Positions 1 through 13,000 of a DNA stretch of 64,000 bases are shown here, piece after piece. This DNA is from Pectinophora gossypiella (Eukaryota > Arthropoda > Insecta > Lepidoptera > Gelechiidae). The position numbers and the translations under genes are program-made. Numbering within the stretch: position 1 is the first letter of the stretch; each line of letters opens with the position of its first letter. A model generated the notes under the pieces. It was not told the DNA's origin and searched no databases. It saw only the letters and a program-made list of their open reading frames with translations. The stretch covers positions 13,309,438 through 13,373,437 of the forward strand of contig NC_065415.1 in NCBI RefSeq assembly GCF_024362695.1, in the 5' to 3' direction.

Positions 1-295
1 AGGGCGAGCTCACATACATACATAAACTGACGCCTATTTCCCACCAGGGTAAGCAGAGACTATGGAATTCCATTTGCTTCGATCCTGACACACTTCTCTT
101 GCTTCCTCCACATTCATCAATTGCTTCATACACGCACGCCGGTTCAGAGTAGATCGTACTAAACCTTTTCTAAGAACATCTCCAATTTAGTCATTGTAAG
201 TCATTCTAGGTCTTCCTCTGCCAGCCCTACCATTAACTTTCGCTTTATATACCGCTTTCGTAATTCTATCATTGGGGACGAGCTTATTGTCATTA
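1..295 (-). mobile_element. 5'-truncated RTE-like LINE 3' end
   Basis: Read on the minus strand, this encodes the C-terminal tail typical of lepidopteran endonuclease/reverse-transcriptase LINEs, including a GRAGRGRPRMTY stretch and CQDRSKWNSIVSAYPGGK before a stop, then a short tatgtatg-type 3' end. One in-frame stop interrupts it. Similar tails lie at 18457-18628 and 24706-24895 on the same strand. It is a dead copy in the 3' flank of P5CS. Confidence 0.75.
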
Positions 296-970
296 AAATA
301 AAAAATACAACACACAAGATCACGACTCTATCCTATTTATAGGGATAGGCAGAGACTCATCAAATTTATTACTTACTATTATTGTTATAAAAGAAATAAA
401 TTTAAAAAACAAATAATAAAAATCATAATTTTTTCATAAATTTAAAATAAAAATCACATTTTATTATAACAAAGAATTTTATTTCAATAACAACAATTAT
501 AATCTAAAATCGAATATTACTACTTAATTTAATTATTTAAAACTTATGCAATAACATATTATTAGGAATGTTCACTTAATAATTATATTTTATAAAATTT
601 TTGATTAGGTAGGCATATGAGTAGCATCGTATTTAACGGAAATAAATATTGCAAAACAACTAGTTTGAAAGACCGAATAGCCTGATTTATTCATTTATGG
701 CGTTTATTTATATAATTTACCAATGAGATTTTAAGCTAAGTTAAGCTTTTAAAAACAAAATTATAAATTATGTTTTCATTTTAAATAAAGAACACATTTT
801 GCTTAAATTCTACTTGTACTAATTATATTTTTGCGTGCATTTTTATTTTATGCCAGTACTTACCTATTTTCATTTATTTTTTAAGCTAGGAATTTAAAAT
901 TAAATACCTAAACTTGTCTACTTAATAAAGAATCTCTTTAGTTTGTACCAGAAACTGTTATGTTCTTTTT
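296..970. other. AT-rich 3' flank of P5CS
   Basis: Very AT-rich DNA. Positions about 313-356 repeat the extreme 3' end of the neighbouring LINE tail family. No other gene or clear repeat was seen. The P5CS 3' UTR must enter this stretch from the right. Confidence 0.6.
873..878 (-). terminator. candidate P5CS poly(A) signal
   Basis: AATAAA on the minus strand, about 97 nt past the P5CS stop codon. A second copy lies at 842-847. Both sit in AT-rich DNA where such hexamers arise by chance. Confidence 0.4.
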
Positions 971-974
971 GTAG

Positions 975-1096
975 TCAGTTAAGAGGCAGGGTCTCATGCA
1001 GCCACTGTCGTTTGCCCTCATTGAACTCTGCAGCAGTGTGGTCTGTACCTTCGAGGATCCATTTGGTGGTAAGCAGACCTTCCACACCCACGGGTC
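975..1096 (-). CDS. P5CS: P5CS exon 10 (C-terminus, stop)
   Basis: Encodes residues 743-782 and TGA at 977-975. It starts after ttctcag and completes a Gly codon split by the intron, reading GPVGVEGLLTTKW, the conserved end of the reductase domain. Confidence 0.95.
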
Positions 1097-4000
1097 CTGA
1101 GAAAATAAGTTCAATTAGTCATAAAAAATACTTGGTTAAACTGAGAGTAAACAAAAAACGCTATTATAATCACTGTGGCCCTGTGGTTCACCGGCCTACT
1201 TCTGAAACTGGGAGCGCCGGTTCGAGTCCCGGTGCCAGACTTGCACCAATGAGTTATTAATTTGTCTTAAGTGCAGTTTTCACTAAAACAGTTGGCTCGA
1301 CCATTATAGACGGCGATACGGCTCTCCATCTATCACGTTGGTCTAACAGAAAGCTCGGTGAGGTGTGGGTTCTTAGTTCACCTTACCATGGAAGTACCTC
1401 TGACTTCCCCATTGGAATGTAGTAAGGTGCTTATGTGTGTGTGTGTGTGTGTGTGTGTATACCTCTGGCATGAATCCTTGCGGTAGAGATGCCGACTTCA
1501 GCGCCAAGACCGAAGCGGAATCCGTCGGCGAAGCGGGAAGACACGTTGTGGAACACGCATGCGCTGTCCACTGAGGTCAGGAACTTCTTCGCTGCACTTT
1601 CTATAATTAAAAAATATATATATACACCTAGTAACTGCCTCTGCGGTACAGTGGTTGAGCGTACGGATCCCGAGTCCCGAGTTTGAATATCGATGAAGAC
1701 ATATCACAAAATTTACTTGTGATCCCTAGTTTGGTTAGGATAGGACATTACAGGCTGATCACCTGATTGTCCGAAAGTAAGATGATCCGCGCTTCGGATG
1801 GCAGATTAAACCATTTGTTCCGGTTACGACTTACTGATGTAAAAAACCATAATATATGAGCCAACTTGGCAACTCAATAATTACCCTGACACCAGGGTTG
1901 ATGGGGTTGGTAATCCACCTCACAACCCACACGTTAGAGAAGACTATTTCTGTATCTTTATTTCAAAAAACGAAAAAGTCATAGAGACGAAAGCATAAAA
2001 TATTACTATCATTAGAGTAACAACCGACCCCTTCTGCAAATAGAAAAGTATTACTATTCCCAAAACCAATACGAATATGAAGCGAGATATCTTTGTCTAC
2101 AGGCTGTTTCTGACACCATACCGATTACTGAGCGGGATGCTTCAGCTCATAATTCTTTCAATTCCTAGTTTCAGTTTCAGTTCATAGTTCTTTCAGATAT
2201 TTTTTTAACGAAAAATTATACTTAATCTGCATCAACTCTTTCATTGCGGTGTCACTAACAGCCTGTAGAAAAAGAACTTTTATACTTAATCTCAGATTTG
2301 GAGTCCCCACAGAAAAATGTACGAAATTACTACTATTAGTCAAATCATAAATAATCTGAAATAAGCGAGTAGTGTTATATCGTTATTTGGACCATTCCAT
2401 CTCTCTTTTAATCATGACTGGTCTAGACTCAAAGTCAATATCCACTTTAATATGTCTATCAAGGCCTTGGAAATTAAAGATAAATGAGAAAATTAAATAG
2501 AAACAAGTCATACGATTATGAGCTAACAATCGCAGGCCTAATATCACCCCACGTTTACCTTGAGACTTTATTACCTTATTATCTAAATTATCTTCCTCGT
2601 GTTTTCTTAACAATATATTTGTGTACTCACCGTTTTCTGTGACTATTACATCTGTGTGCGAACTCCCAAACTTGTGAATGTGGTCAACGGCTTCTTCAAG
2701 GTCTTTCACAACCTCAATACAACATTCCAATGCACCGTACTCGTGGCGCAAAGTTCTTGCCGGTGGAGGACCGAAAGTCAAGTGACTGGACAACCTAGGA
2801 CCAGCATGAATAATCACGCCTTCCTTCTTCAACATACTGCAGAGTTCAGTAAAGAGAGAGCTAGACAAATGATCCTCGTGAATCAGCAGGGTCTCCATAG
2901 CGTTGCAAGCCGCCGGGTAGTCACACTTCGCATCGCGGACAATCTTCAAAGCCTTGTTTGGATCAGCATCTCTGTCCAAATACACGTGGCAAATGCCCTC
3001 TGCATGTCCCAAGACAGGAATATGTTGTGACTGCTTCTGAATATTCCTAACAAGGTCCGAAGAGCCTCGGGGAATAATCAGGTCAATATGTTTCTCCATA
3101 GAGAGGAGGTCGCTGATTTCTTCCCTAGTTGAAACTAGCGAGATAGCGTCGTCCGCTCCGACAGAACTTAGAGATTCTTTGACTAAATCCATTAGGGCTT
3201 TGTTTGAGTGAGCTGCTTCCTTACCACCTTTCAACAGGAGACCGTTAGCTGACGCCATGGCAAGAGCAGCAACTTGAGGCAGCGAATCGGGTCTCGATTC
3301 AAATATGACTAAGAGCACACCAATAGGTACTGTCACTTGTCGCAACACAAGGTTTTCGGCTAACTTTGTCCTTCTAAGTACTCTACCAACGTTCTCGTAA
3401 CTTGAATCAGCAATCTGTTTCAAGCCGACAGCCAAAGTCTTCAACTTCGATGGACTTAAAGACAATCTGCTCAGAAGAGGTTTAGCTAGACCAGTCTTGG
3501 TGGCTTCTTCTAAATCCTTGTTGTTTGCTTCTAAAACTTGGTCTTGTTTTTCTACTAGAAGGTTGGCTAAGGAATGAATAGCAGATGCTCTGTCCGCTGG
3601 GGAAAGACTTTGAAGAGTTCTACTTCCAGAACGAGCTAAAACAGAAAAAATATATTTAGTAAAAAGTTTATCTCATCAATCCTTGCGATTTAGATAAGTA
3701 AGATTGTTAGAAGAATTTTTCAACACACGTTTGAAAGCCTATAAAAATCACGTCTTAAAAATAAGTCACATTTGAAATATTTTCATGTAACTGAAATAAT
3801 TCAAGGCTGATCAACACGCTTTAGATGTGCTTTTGTGATAGTTTAAATCTTACCATTTTCAGCCAAAACATCGACAGAAGCAGATGTATTGATGACGTGG
3901 TCGGTAAAGAAAGTGCCCACTTTTCTTCCAGTGATGATCGTTTTGATTGCGTTCTCTTGCATGCCGTTGCAAATGACCACACTGACACCACGAGCCATTG

Positions 4001-7000
4001 CCCAGGTAGCTGCATTCACTTTAGAATCCATTCCTCCGGTACCCACCTAAGAAACGTAATCGGAATTGATATCGTCTTCATCATCATCAACATTACCATT
4101 ATTTTGGTAATTCGGAAGGCACGGTGAGCCATTTCGGTTACTACTTTCTAATGCAAGCATGTAGTCGTTACATGAGCAATGTTAAGGACCTTCGGCGGGT
4201 CAATAATAACATTAATAATCCTTACAGCAGTGTTGACGGAATACCATTATTAAGGTTAATCATTGTATAAAGCCATAATCATAAATTTAGCAAATAAAGT
4301 GATTCTTCTCTTATTTTTTTATTTAGGTAAGTACATACATTTATCTCTATCGGTCACTTAAATTACGTCATAATAAACAACCTTCAAGTACCTACTAGGT
4401 CAATAATTACTTTCATTCGATTATGATTATGGTTACGTTTTCTTACTCGGTTGATGAAATCTCTTTGTTTGAACAGAAAAATGAAAAATCTCTGATTTAA
4501 AAAAAAAAGCATTTAAAATATCGAATTCAAACAATGCGTCTCAGATCACAATTAAAATTGTAAAGAGTTTTATTCAAAAGAATAAAAAATGGACCATCAA
4601 TCGATAAAATCCAAAGGAAATTAAAAGTGGAAGCTAGAGGAAATTTACAACGGGACCACTTTATTTTTAAACTTGATATAAATGGAATTGAGGAACTATG
4701 GATATTGAAGAATATCTAATGAGATCGTCATCAGATCTCATATATCTTTTACTGATGATTTATACAGTGTCTAGGAGGAACTTTTTTTTCATGACTATAA
4801 CCCAAAGCGAGGGCGGTAAGGTCTACCAAATATAACAACGAATTCTTTCATTATAGGAATAAGTCTTAATAATAAAATAATTAGGTATATGTATAAATAT
4901 TTGCACACCTGCTTGCAGGTTGAATACATGCACTGTTTTACTTAGAATAAGATCTTTAACTTTGTGTTCTTGCAAATAAATGATTGATTGATTGATTGAT
5001 ATAACATAAATATTTTACATACGTCCCACAGCTGAGCACAAAGGCCTCCCTTCAATCAACCAGATGAGGTATGGAGAATATTTAACTCCATTGCGGGTTG
5101 GTGGGTTGAGGGAATCTCAAAACCAGGTCTTATCAAGACAACAAAGTACGCGAGTCCTTCAAGAGACCAAATCCCGTGTAAGTTTTATTAAAAAAATGTA
5201 AGTAAATAACATTCTGAGCAGATTGTATTATTTAAAACTAGATGACCAGCAGGGCTTACATGCGCAATATGATAAAATTATCGATCGATTCAATAAATTT
5301 TGTCGAAGTTAAGTTTGCTTTTTTCCCTAAAAAGCGTGCCACGTGATTTTGTTCGTATTTTGGCAGAACGACATGACTTATTTGGGTCCACATATTAGAA
5401 CCAATCGACATAACGACATAATTATCGCCAGGATGACCGTGACAAAATTTTATCACGTTGCACATGTTAGCCCTACTGGTGAACTTCAATCAATCAATAA
5501 TACTTTATTGCACAAGAACATATATAAAGGACATAAACATACGAATAAAACACACTCACTATTATCTTTTTCCATATGTTATTACCATTTCAATCGTCCC
5601 TAGACTTCCACGAATATTTGAAGACTAAAATTAACCATAATTAAAGCACATAATGGCCCCGATTCCTGGAGACACCGTCTAATTTTATTTTAAGTTATAT
5701 CTGTCATTTTCATATCCGTCGAAAAAGAAAGGGACGGATGATTCACAGCTCTTAATTTTAGGAAGAATGAGTAAATGAACGTGTCGGGTTATTGACTGAT
5801 GTAAAATTTTTAGACGGTTGGTTTAGATTTGTGCTTAAAATTGACGTGTGTTCCATAAATTTTATGCTTGTCGATTACCCGTCCCTTTCCTTTTCGGCGG
5901 ATAAGAAAATGACAGATATAACTTAAAATAAAATTAGATGGTATTTACAGGAATTAGCACCAATAACGGGTTCTTACCGCGTTTAAATGGGCAACCCATT
6001 TAAACGCGGTAAGAACCCGTTATTATGTGCTTTAATTATGAAAATAACCGCGTAAACTTAAAACAATGTATAAAATTAACCAAATCCGTTCAGCCGTTCT
6101 CCAGTTTTAGGGAGACTAAGGAACAGCAATTCATTTTTATATACATTATACATTGGAATAGGGAAAGCATTGAGGAAATTCTATCAAAGTGCACAACGTG
6201 GGAAAACACTGGATAATGTATTCCCGGTGCGGCTCTTAGATGATTACAAAGCCTTCACGTCGTAATCTTAGCGTGTTGTTGCTCGAAAGGGATTTCCTGT
6301 CGTTTAGATTGGGTAGCAACTCGGAATCAACTGCATTAACCTGCTGAATATTCTATTATGGGCTTAAGCTTGCGAATACAGAGCCGAGAAAAAGGGACAA
6401 ACATACCTATGCAACAAGTTTAAAAGTCGATAAGTAATAGAATATTTGGCACGTAACTGCTACTGCTACGAGTATTGGGCAGTGAACACCTGCTACTACC
6501 AAATAGATTATTTTTTTAAATTAATTTATTTATGTAAAGTAACACGGGACGCTGCGTTCAGATTGGCTCACATAAGAGCCTGAAATCCTAAACACGTCGA
6601 AAGGTGTAAACTACTTTATTTTCATAGTTTAAGTAAATAATTTTATTATTATGTATTCATTGAAGTTGTATTTGTGGGAGACACGGCTTTCGTACCTCAC
6701 TTAGCAGGGTACACAGAATACCAGCGTCTTCTTTTATAAAGGACACCACCACCATCGTTGACCAGTTTATATACTCAAGTATTTGTATTTCTCGTGTAAG
6801 TTGTTTTTATTATATGTTTTGATTGTAAGTTATGTGTTACTCCGTGTTTTATATTATATATTTGTATTTGTTTTATATTTGTTACTATGGTGTCCCTATA
6901 TAATAAACGTTTCTTTCTTTCTTTCTTTCTAGAAACCTTTCGAAGTTTTGTTTTTGTCGATGTCTACACTTGACTGCTAGACATTTGAAGGATGTTCAAA

Positions 7001-10000
7001 ATGCACAGGATGTCAGATCATAGAAGGCTTTTGTCGCTATTTCAATAGTTTCGTTGAGGAGTGAATCTGTTTTTGGTAGCGCCCAAATGGGCACCCTATA
7101 GCCCGTTGTCTTAAACGTTGTACCGGGTGAGAGCCTTCAGCGCTCCCCATTTGTCCGGCTAAGTAGTTAATGCCATCTGCGGCAAATCTACAATAAGTCA
7201 CGTCACAAAAAAAGAATCTGTTTTTGGGATTTGTAATAGCTAACTATTTAAACAGTGACAAAAACCTTCTTAATCTATCAAAGGTTAGCTACTACAAATC
7301 CAAAAACAGATAAACACCTCAATAGCGACAAAAACCTTCTATAATATGAAGAATGCATTATAAATCTCATTCGAAAGCGACAAATAGAGAGAAGATAAAA
7401 TCTACGCACCTTAGACTTCTTGCCAAACTCAACCTGGTCTCTGTCTTTGGAGGTATAGGTGTGCATCATCTTGGCACCATCCTCCCATGGCGGCTTGTTG
7501 TAGATGCCGTCGACATCTGACATCATGATGAGAAGGTCTGACTGGATCTCCGCAGCGAGTAGAGCTGATAGACTGTCGTTGTCTTTTAGGCCGATACCCT
7601 GGGAAACAGGATGGTAGGTTAGTAAAGTTGCTTCGAATGTGAGTCAGTAGGAGAACCAAAGCTAATGTCAAATTGTTCTTCAGGTGAATTTATGAAAGTG
7701 TCCCCTTTAGTGATTTCGCTGGCGCAATTATTTCGAACGATAAAGTGACAGTTCTTTATTTGGAAATCGAATCAATTTGTCTCTGGTATCCTTATTAGTA
7801 GATACGAATTATTTTAGAAAGCACGCAAGAAATGCGCCACCGAAATTACGTAAAATTTTCAAAAAATCAACCGAATCATCATCTCCATAGCATTATCGCG
7901 TATTTTACAGGGTCCGCTTACGTAACCTGAAGATTTGACAGGTCCAGTTTTTTACAGAAGCGACTGCCGGTCTGACCTTCCAAACCGCGACGAGAAATCC
8001 AGCCAAATACAGGTTAGGTCACAAACCTCCGAAAATGCAATTCTCGGGAATGTGGGTTTCCTTACGATGTTTTCCTTTACCGCACGTGATAATAATTTAT
8101 GATCCGAACATGAATTCGAAAACAAATTCGACAATCCCGTCAAAGGCCTGTGCTGGATTCGAACCTGCGACCTCTAAGTGAGAGACAAGCGTTCTACAAA
8201 CTGGACTACCATGGCTACAAAAAAAAAATCCGAATATGAAGTAGAAAATAATATTGTGTAAAATAAGACTAGAAAGTTTAGTACTTGCTGCAGTCTGCAC
8301 ACAAAACCTATAATATGATAAGCTTAATATTTAACAAAACTGCACAGGATTTTTAATACAACTGCAAACAATATTCTGCATCCGGTGCATTTGTCCGGCT
8401 ATGTGTGCAACAAGCTTGATATTTTTTACCCACTAACAACACTGAAATGACGCACTAGTGAAAACCACGTAAACGCCTTTTTAAAAAATTACATTCCAAC
8501 GTGATTTTTGTTAACAAAACTTCAAGTTTCAAAATTATTATTACTATTGCGTATGGCAGACAAAAATAAAATATCCTGCGTGGAGCATATATCCAGCTTA
8601 AGCTCCCCTAGTCTCTGCCGCATCCGTCACACAATGCAGCCCGGCTATGCCACCTGGGAACCGGTGCAGAGGGCACTCGTTCACTATGTGAGATATGGTT
8701 TGATCCGGGTGACCACATTCACAGTATGGCGACTACTTTAAGCCCCATTTACGTAGGTGACAGTTTAAAAATACATAGTCCCTACACCATTAATAAAATT
8801 GTATTCAATATTTTTAGTTTTTTTTTTAATAAAACCGTCTAAGGCCTAGTGCCGAGGTTTTTCTTGGAGCTACTTTTCCTCGGCTATACAGATTGTGAGA
8901 AGCTGCATAGTTTTGGGTGGAGAAGACGTTCAAGAAAAAATAAGTATTGGTAGGTGTTATCACAGGTGTTATCTAAAAATTGTCGATTTAAAGTGTAACT
9001 ACGATACCTAATGAATAAAGATAGTTTTGAGTTTTTCCTTTTCTCAATTTTTACTGGGAAAGAAAAATAATTGAAATAACTCGAGGTTCTGTTGAAGAAA
9101 ATCACATCAGGGCGGTTTAAAAAGACCACATTTCGGGAGTGAAAGCGAGGTAAGCGCTTTTTTTTAAATCTTTCTGGGGAGTTAAAAAGGCAGCATCAAA
9201 GAAATTCATCTAAAAAACAATATTGCAATTTGACAGTCGCGCATATAAAAGTAAGTGCGCAATGCACACAAATGTCAACTTGCAATACTTATTGCTTTCT
9301 TAAATGAATTGCTTCGATGCGGCCTTTTTAACCCCCAGAATGTCATTTTTCAAAAAAAGCGCTTACGTCGCTTTCCCTATAAGGCGACGACATGCATTTA
9401 GTGTTAAACGTAGTTTGTTTGTTCCTACTAAATTGTATTTCGTGTCTACAAACAAGTACGAAATAAAACATGTTTGGTCCGAAAGCGTAAGTTTACATTT
9501 CAAACGGGAACATTTCAAATACGGTTTTTCATTTAAAAGTTACGGACAAACATTGTTTGTGTAACGTTGGTATGCGTGGAACTCCATTTCACATTTTAAA
9601 CGGGTTCTGAATTTCCAATAACAGGAGTTGCTTATTCGAATTATATTCTCATTTGATAATCGGATACCTGTTACGCAAAAAAACTATACTTAAGGGGGGT
9701 TAAAATGGCCACATCGAAGCAATTCATCTGAGAAATCAATGTTGCGATTTGGCAAACAAATGTCAATAGCAATATTGCTTTCTTAGATGAATTGCTTCGA
9801 TGTGGCGATTTTACCCCCAAGTACTAATTTACCTTTTTCCCGGTGCCAGGCACGATACTGTCATCTTGGATGTACATCGGCGGGCTGACGGCGTCATTGG
9901 TGTTGATGATGGGAACAATGTTGAGGGATATCAGCTCCGACAAAGTGCAGAACAGATTCTTCCGGGTCTCCTCGTTGTAGAAGTCCGGTTTCGTAACTAA

Positions 10001-13000
10001 GACCTGTTGATGACAAGTTACATAAGACGATTACATAAGATCACTAAATCTTTTAAGGGGCAATGTATACGTTTTTACAATAAGATTCCCATTGACATTC
10101 AGAATTTGCATTTCAACTGTTTTAAGACAGTAGTTAAACAAAAACTTTACAAAAAGGTTATTATAAAGTTAGTGATTATTTAGAAGATATGAATGCATGG
10201 GATTAACTGTCTGAGAACTGATATTAGGCAGCTAAATTACTCAATTGTATAAAAATATTTTATGTTTTTTTTTTAAACAAGGTCTAGGGCCCTGTGCTGA
10301 GGTTGCAGCTTCTTTTCCCCGGCTATACAGGTTGTGAGAAGCTGCAGTAGTTTTAGGCGGATGAGACGTTCGTTATGTAAAAATTGACGATTCAAAGTGT
10401 AACTATGTTACCTACTGAATAAAGATACATATTTTTGAGTTTGAGTTTGAGTTACAATTCATTGTCCATATACAATGACAAGATGCTATTCAGTAAAGCA
10501 AAATCGTTGTTCGCATCCAAGTTTTATGGCTGATTCCTGGTAGTGGTTGCCTGGAAGAAATTGCTTCAGAGCAATAAGGCCGCTAATTTGTACAGTTGCT
10601 AAATGTTTTAAAAATGTTTGTGTGCAAGAAAGTATATTTCATTTGATTTGTGGGAGACCCAGAGGGGGTGAGGTAAAACCAGCTCGGCGCCCGATACGAA
10701 TTGGTGCGGGGCGGAGTTACCGCGGTAACCGCCGCGGTCTATATGCAGTATTATTCTTTGCCAAGAGGGTACCTACCGAGAACTATTTTTTATATTTTAT
10801 AAACATTTTTGCAGCATGCAAACTTCCGCTCCTCAAAGAGTCTGTATCGTCTATGTGGTATACTATGATCTAAATATAATGTCAAAATACTGTTCTCCCA
10901 TTTAGAGTCATTATTCCGACACCGTTTAAATAAAAGGGTTAGCCGTCAATTGAGTGGCGAATTAAGGTAATCGTCTGCAATATATGTCTGCTGTATCCAT
11001 TGGTATTACAAGACATGTTTCTTTGGCAAAGAGATTCGAAGTCTAATTTGGAAGTTAGTCTATATAATTAACTCAATCAGAGGTTCCCAAAGTATGCGCG
11101 GCCTGTGGCCGTAACATCACAGCCCGGACACTCCATACAAAAATTACATTCTTACCATGTATGTGCCGCTTAACGCATAAGTGCGAGCGAGCCAGACAGC
11201 GCCTTCTCTATCTTACTCCTTAGCTGCTTACGGTCATATTGTGGCTGACTTTGCAAACTGACGTAACTGCAATTTTTTGCTAAAATAATTTGTGTCTTAT
11301 TGACAATAGCAAAAGGTGCAAATCAGATTCGCCAAAAAATTCAGATACGTCAGTTACCGACGTCAGTAACGATTTATGACTAAGGTAACACCGAGAGATA
11401 CGGAAGACTCAACCGTAACCCTCCTATAACGACATACTCAATTCGTCAGGCCAGCTTTACTGTGTGCCATGTGACCGGACCTTCAAGTCGAAATTCGGTT
11501 TCGCCAGCCACATCAGAGCCCACCACAACAACGACCCGGGGTAGATATTTAGGAGTCGCCGTTGCCGGACACGATATGGATGACATGATGAACACCCAGA
11601 AGGGGTGAGATTACCGTTATATACAAAGTATTTTTCTTAATTCCGTTGTAATACGACACTCGAATATTATAATATAGAGTGTTAGTGACATCGTAACGAA
11701 AACTTGGTTCTGAGTAGTTATCATGCGGAATTTTCCGTCGCAAAAGTATGGAACTGAAAATAATTGAAAAATACATTAAAAAGTTCATGAATTATTCGTT
11801 ACGATGTTATTAACACCCTACGTGGTGCTTTATGAACCAGCTCTAATGGCTAGGCGATAAATAAACCGATACTATTGGTTCATTTACATCCATGTAGTAT
11901 TGTGACTAGGGCGCCAAAAGCCTTTCATGTTTATTCTTCTACTGACACCAATGGACACTAAACTTAGATGTTCGTGAGTATTTATAATTATAAGGACCTA
12001 TTTTTTTTGAGCCCACCGAGTATCGTTGTAATGAAAAAAAAAACTATAAGTTTTAAAAATTAAAACCCGACTAGGGAAAACTTACGCTCTAAAAAGTATG
12101 AAACAAGAAGATAGGTATATTTCTCAGAAAATCTTCCGAATAGTGATGTTTAGGTTATAGCCGTGGTCGTATGCGGTCAAACACATAACCCTCCTTTTCG
12201 CCGCAGTCGGGTAATATGGATTTCGATTAGCCGGGGTGTCGAGACAAAATATTAAACCAGTAAATGGGCCGTGGACTGAAAAAGTTTGAGAACCTATTAA
12301 TTAAATAACAGTACTTACAACTATACTTTGACTTACAAAGGGTTGCCAGTAATCAACTATGAAACTGTTACCGCAGTTTCTCGCACTTTACTCGGAGTTT
12401 AGTTTGAAATTATTTGTGTAACAATGTTTATAATTAGAACAGCAACTCTCAACGTCATAATAACACGTTCTGAAGTGGTGGTAGACTATTTAATAGGATA
12501 GACTATAACGGCCTCTGTGGTGCAGTGGTTGATCATTAGGCTCACGATCCGGAGGTCCCTGGTTCGAATCCCGGTGGGGAAATATAAGAAAAATTACTTT
12601 GTGATCCCTAGTTTGGTTAGGATATTACAGGCTGATCACCTGATTGTCCGAAAGTAAGATGATCCGTGTTTCGGAAGGCACGTTAAGCCGTTGGTCCCCG
12701 GTTACTACTTACTGATGTAAGTAAGTAGTCGTTACATGAGCCATATCAGGGGCCTTTGGCGGCTCAATAGTAACGCTGACACTGGGGTTGATGAGGTTGG
12801 TAATCCACCTCACAACCCACACGAGAAAAGAATGCGCTGTCAGCGCTGCATTTTCAGTTTTGCATGGCATTATAATCACTATTACAGAACAGAAAAGGGC
12901 CTTAGCTAAGTTGCAAGTTGGCTAAGGCTCCGGTTGAGTTTTATTGTGTTGCATGTACGATTCAGAAAAATCCTAATGTGTTTTCAGGTTTAGAGGATCT

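Larger units (their letters stand above)
11078..12298. mobile_element. hAT-like non-autonomous element with three passengers
   Basis: The ends are inverted: CAGAGGTTCCCAAAG left and, reversed, aaTAGGTTCTCAAAC right. The flanks AACTCAAT and AATTAAAT match at 6 of 8 positions, as an old 8-bp hAT duplication would. Inside are element L (11258-11355), a LINE tail (11397-11605) and element G (11677-11818). Confidence 0.55.

Noticed and set aside
2383..2630. Continuation of the exon 8 frame to a stop
   Set aside because: Starts at a consensus donor and lacks the conserved C-terminus, which is found in exons 9 and 10.
2656..3030. 124-codon plus-strand frame
   Set aside because: Antisense shadow of P5CS exon 8.
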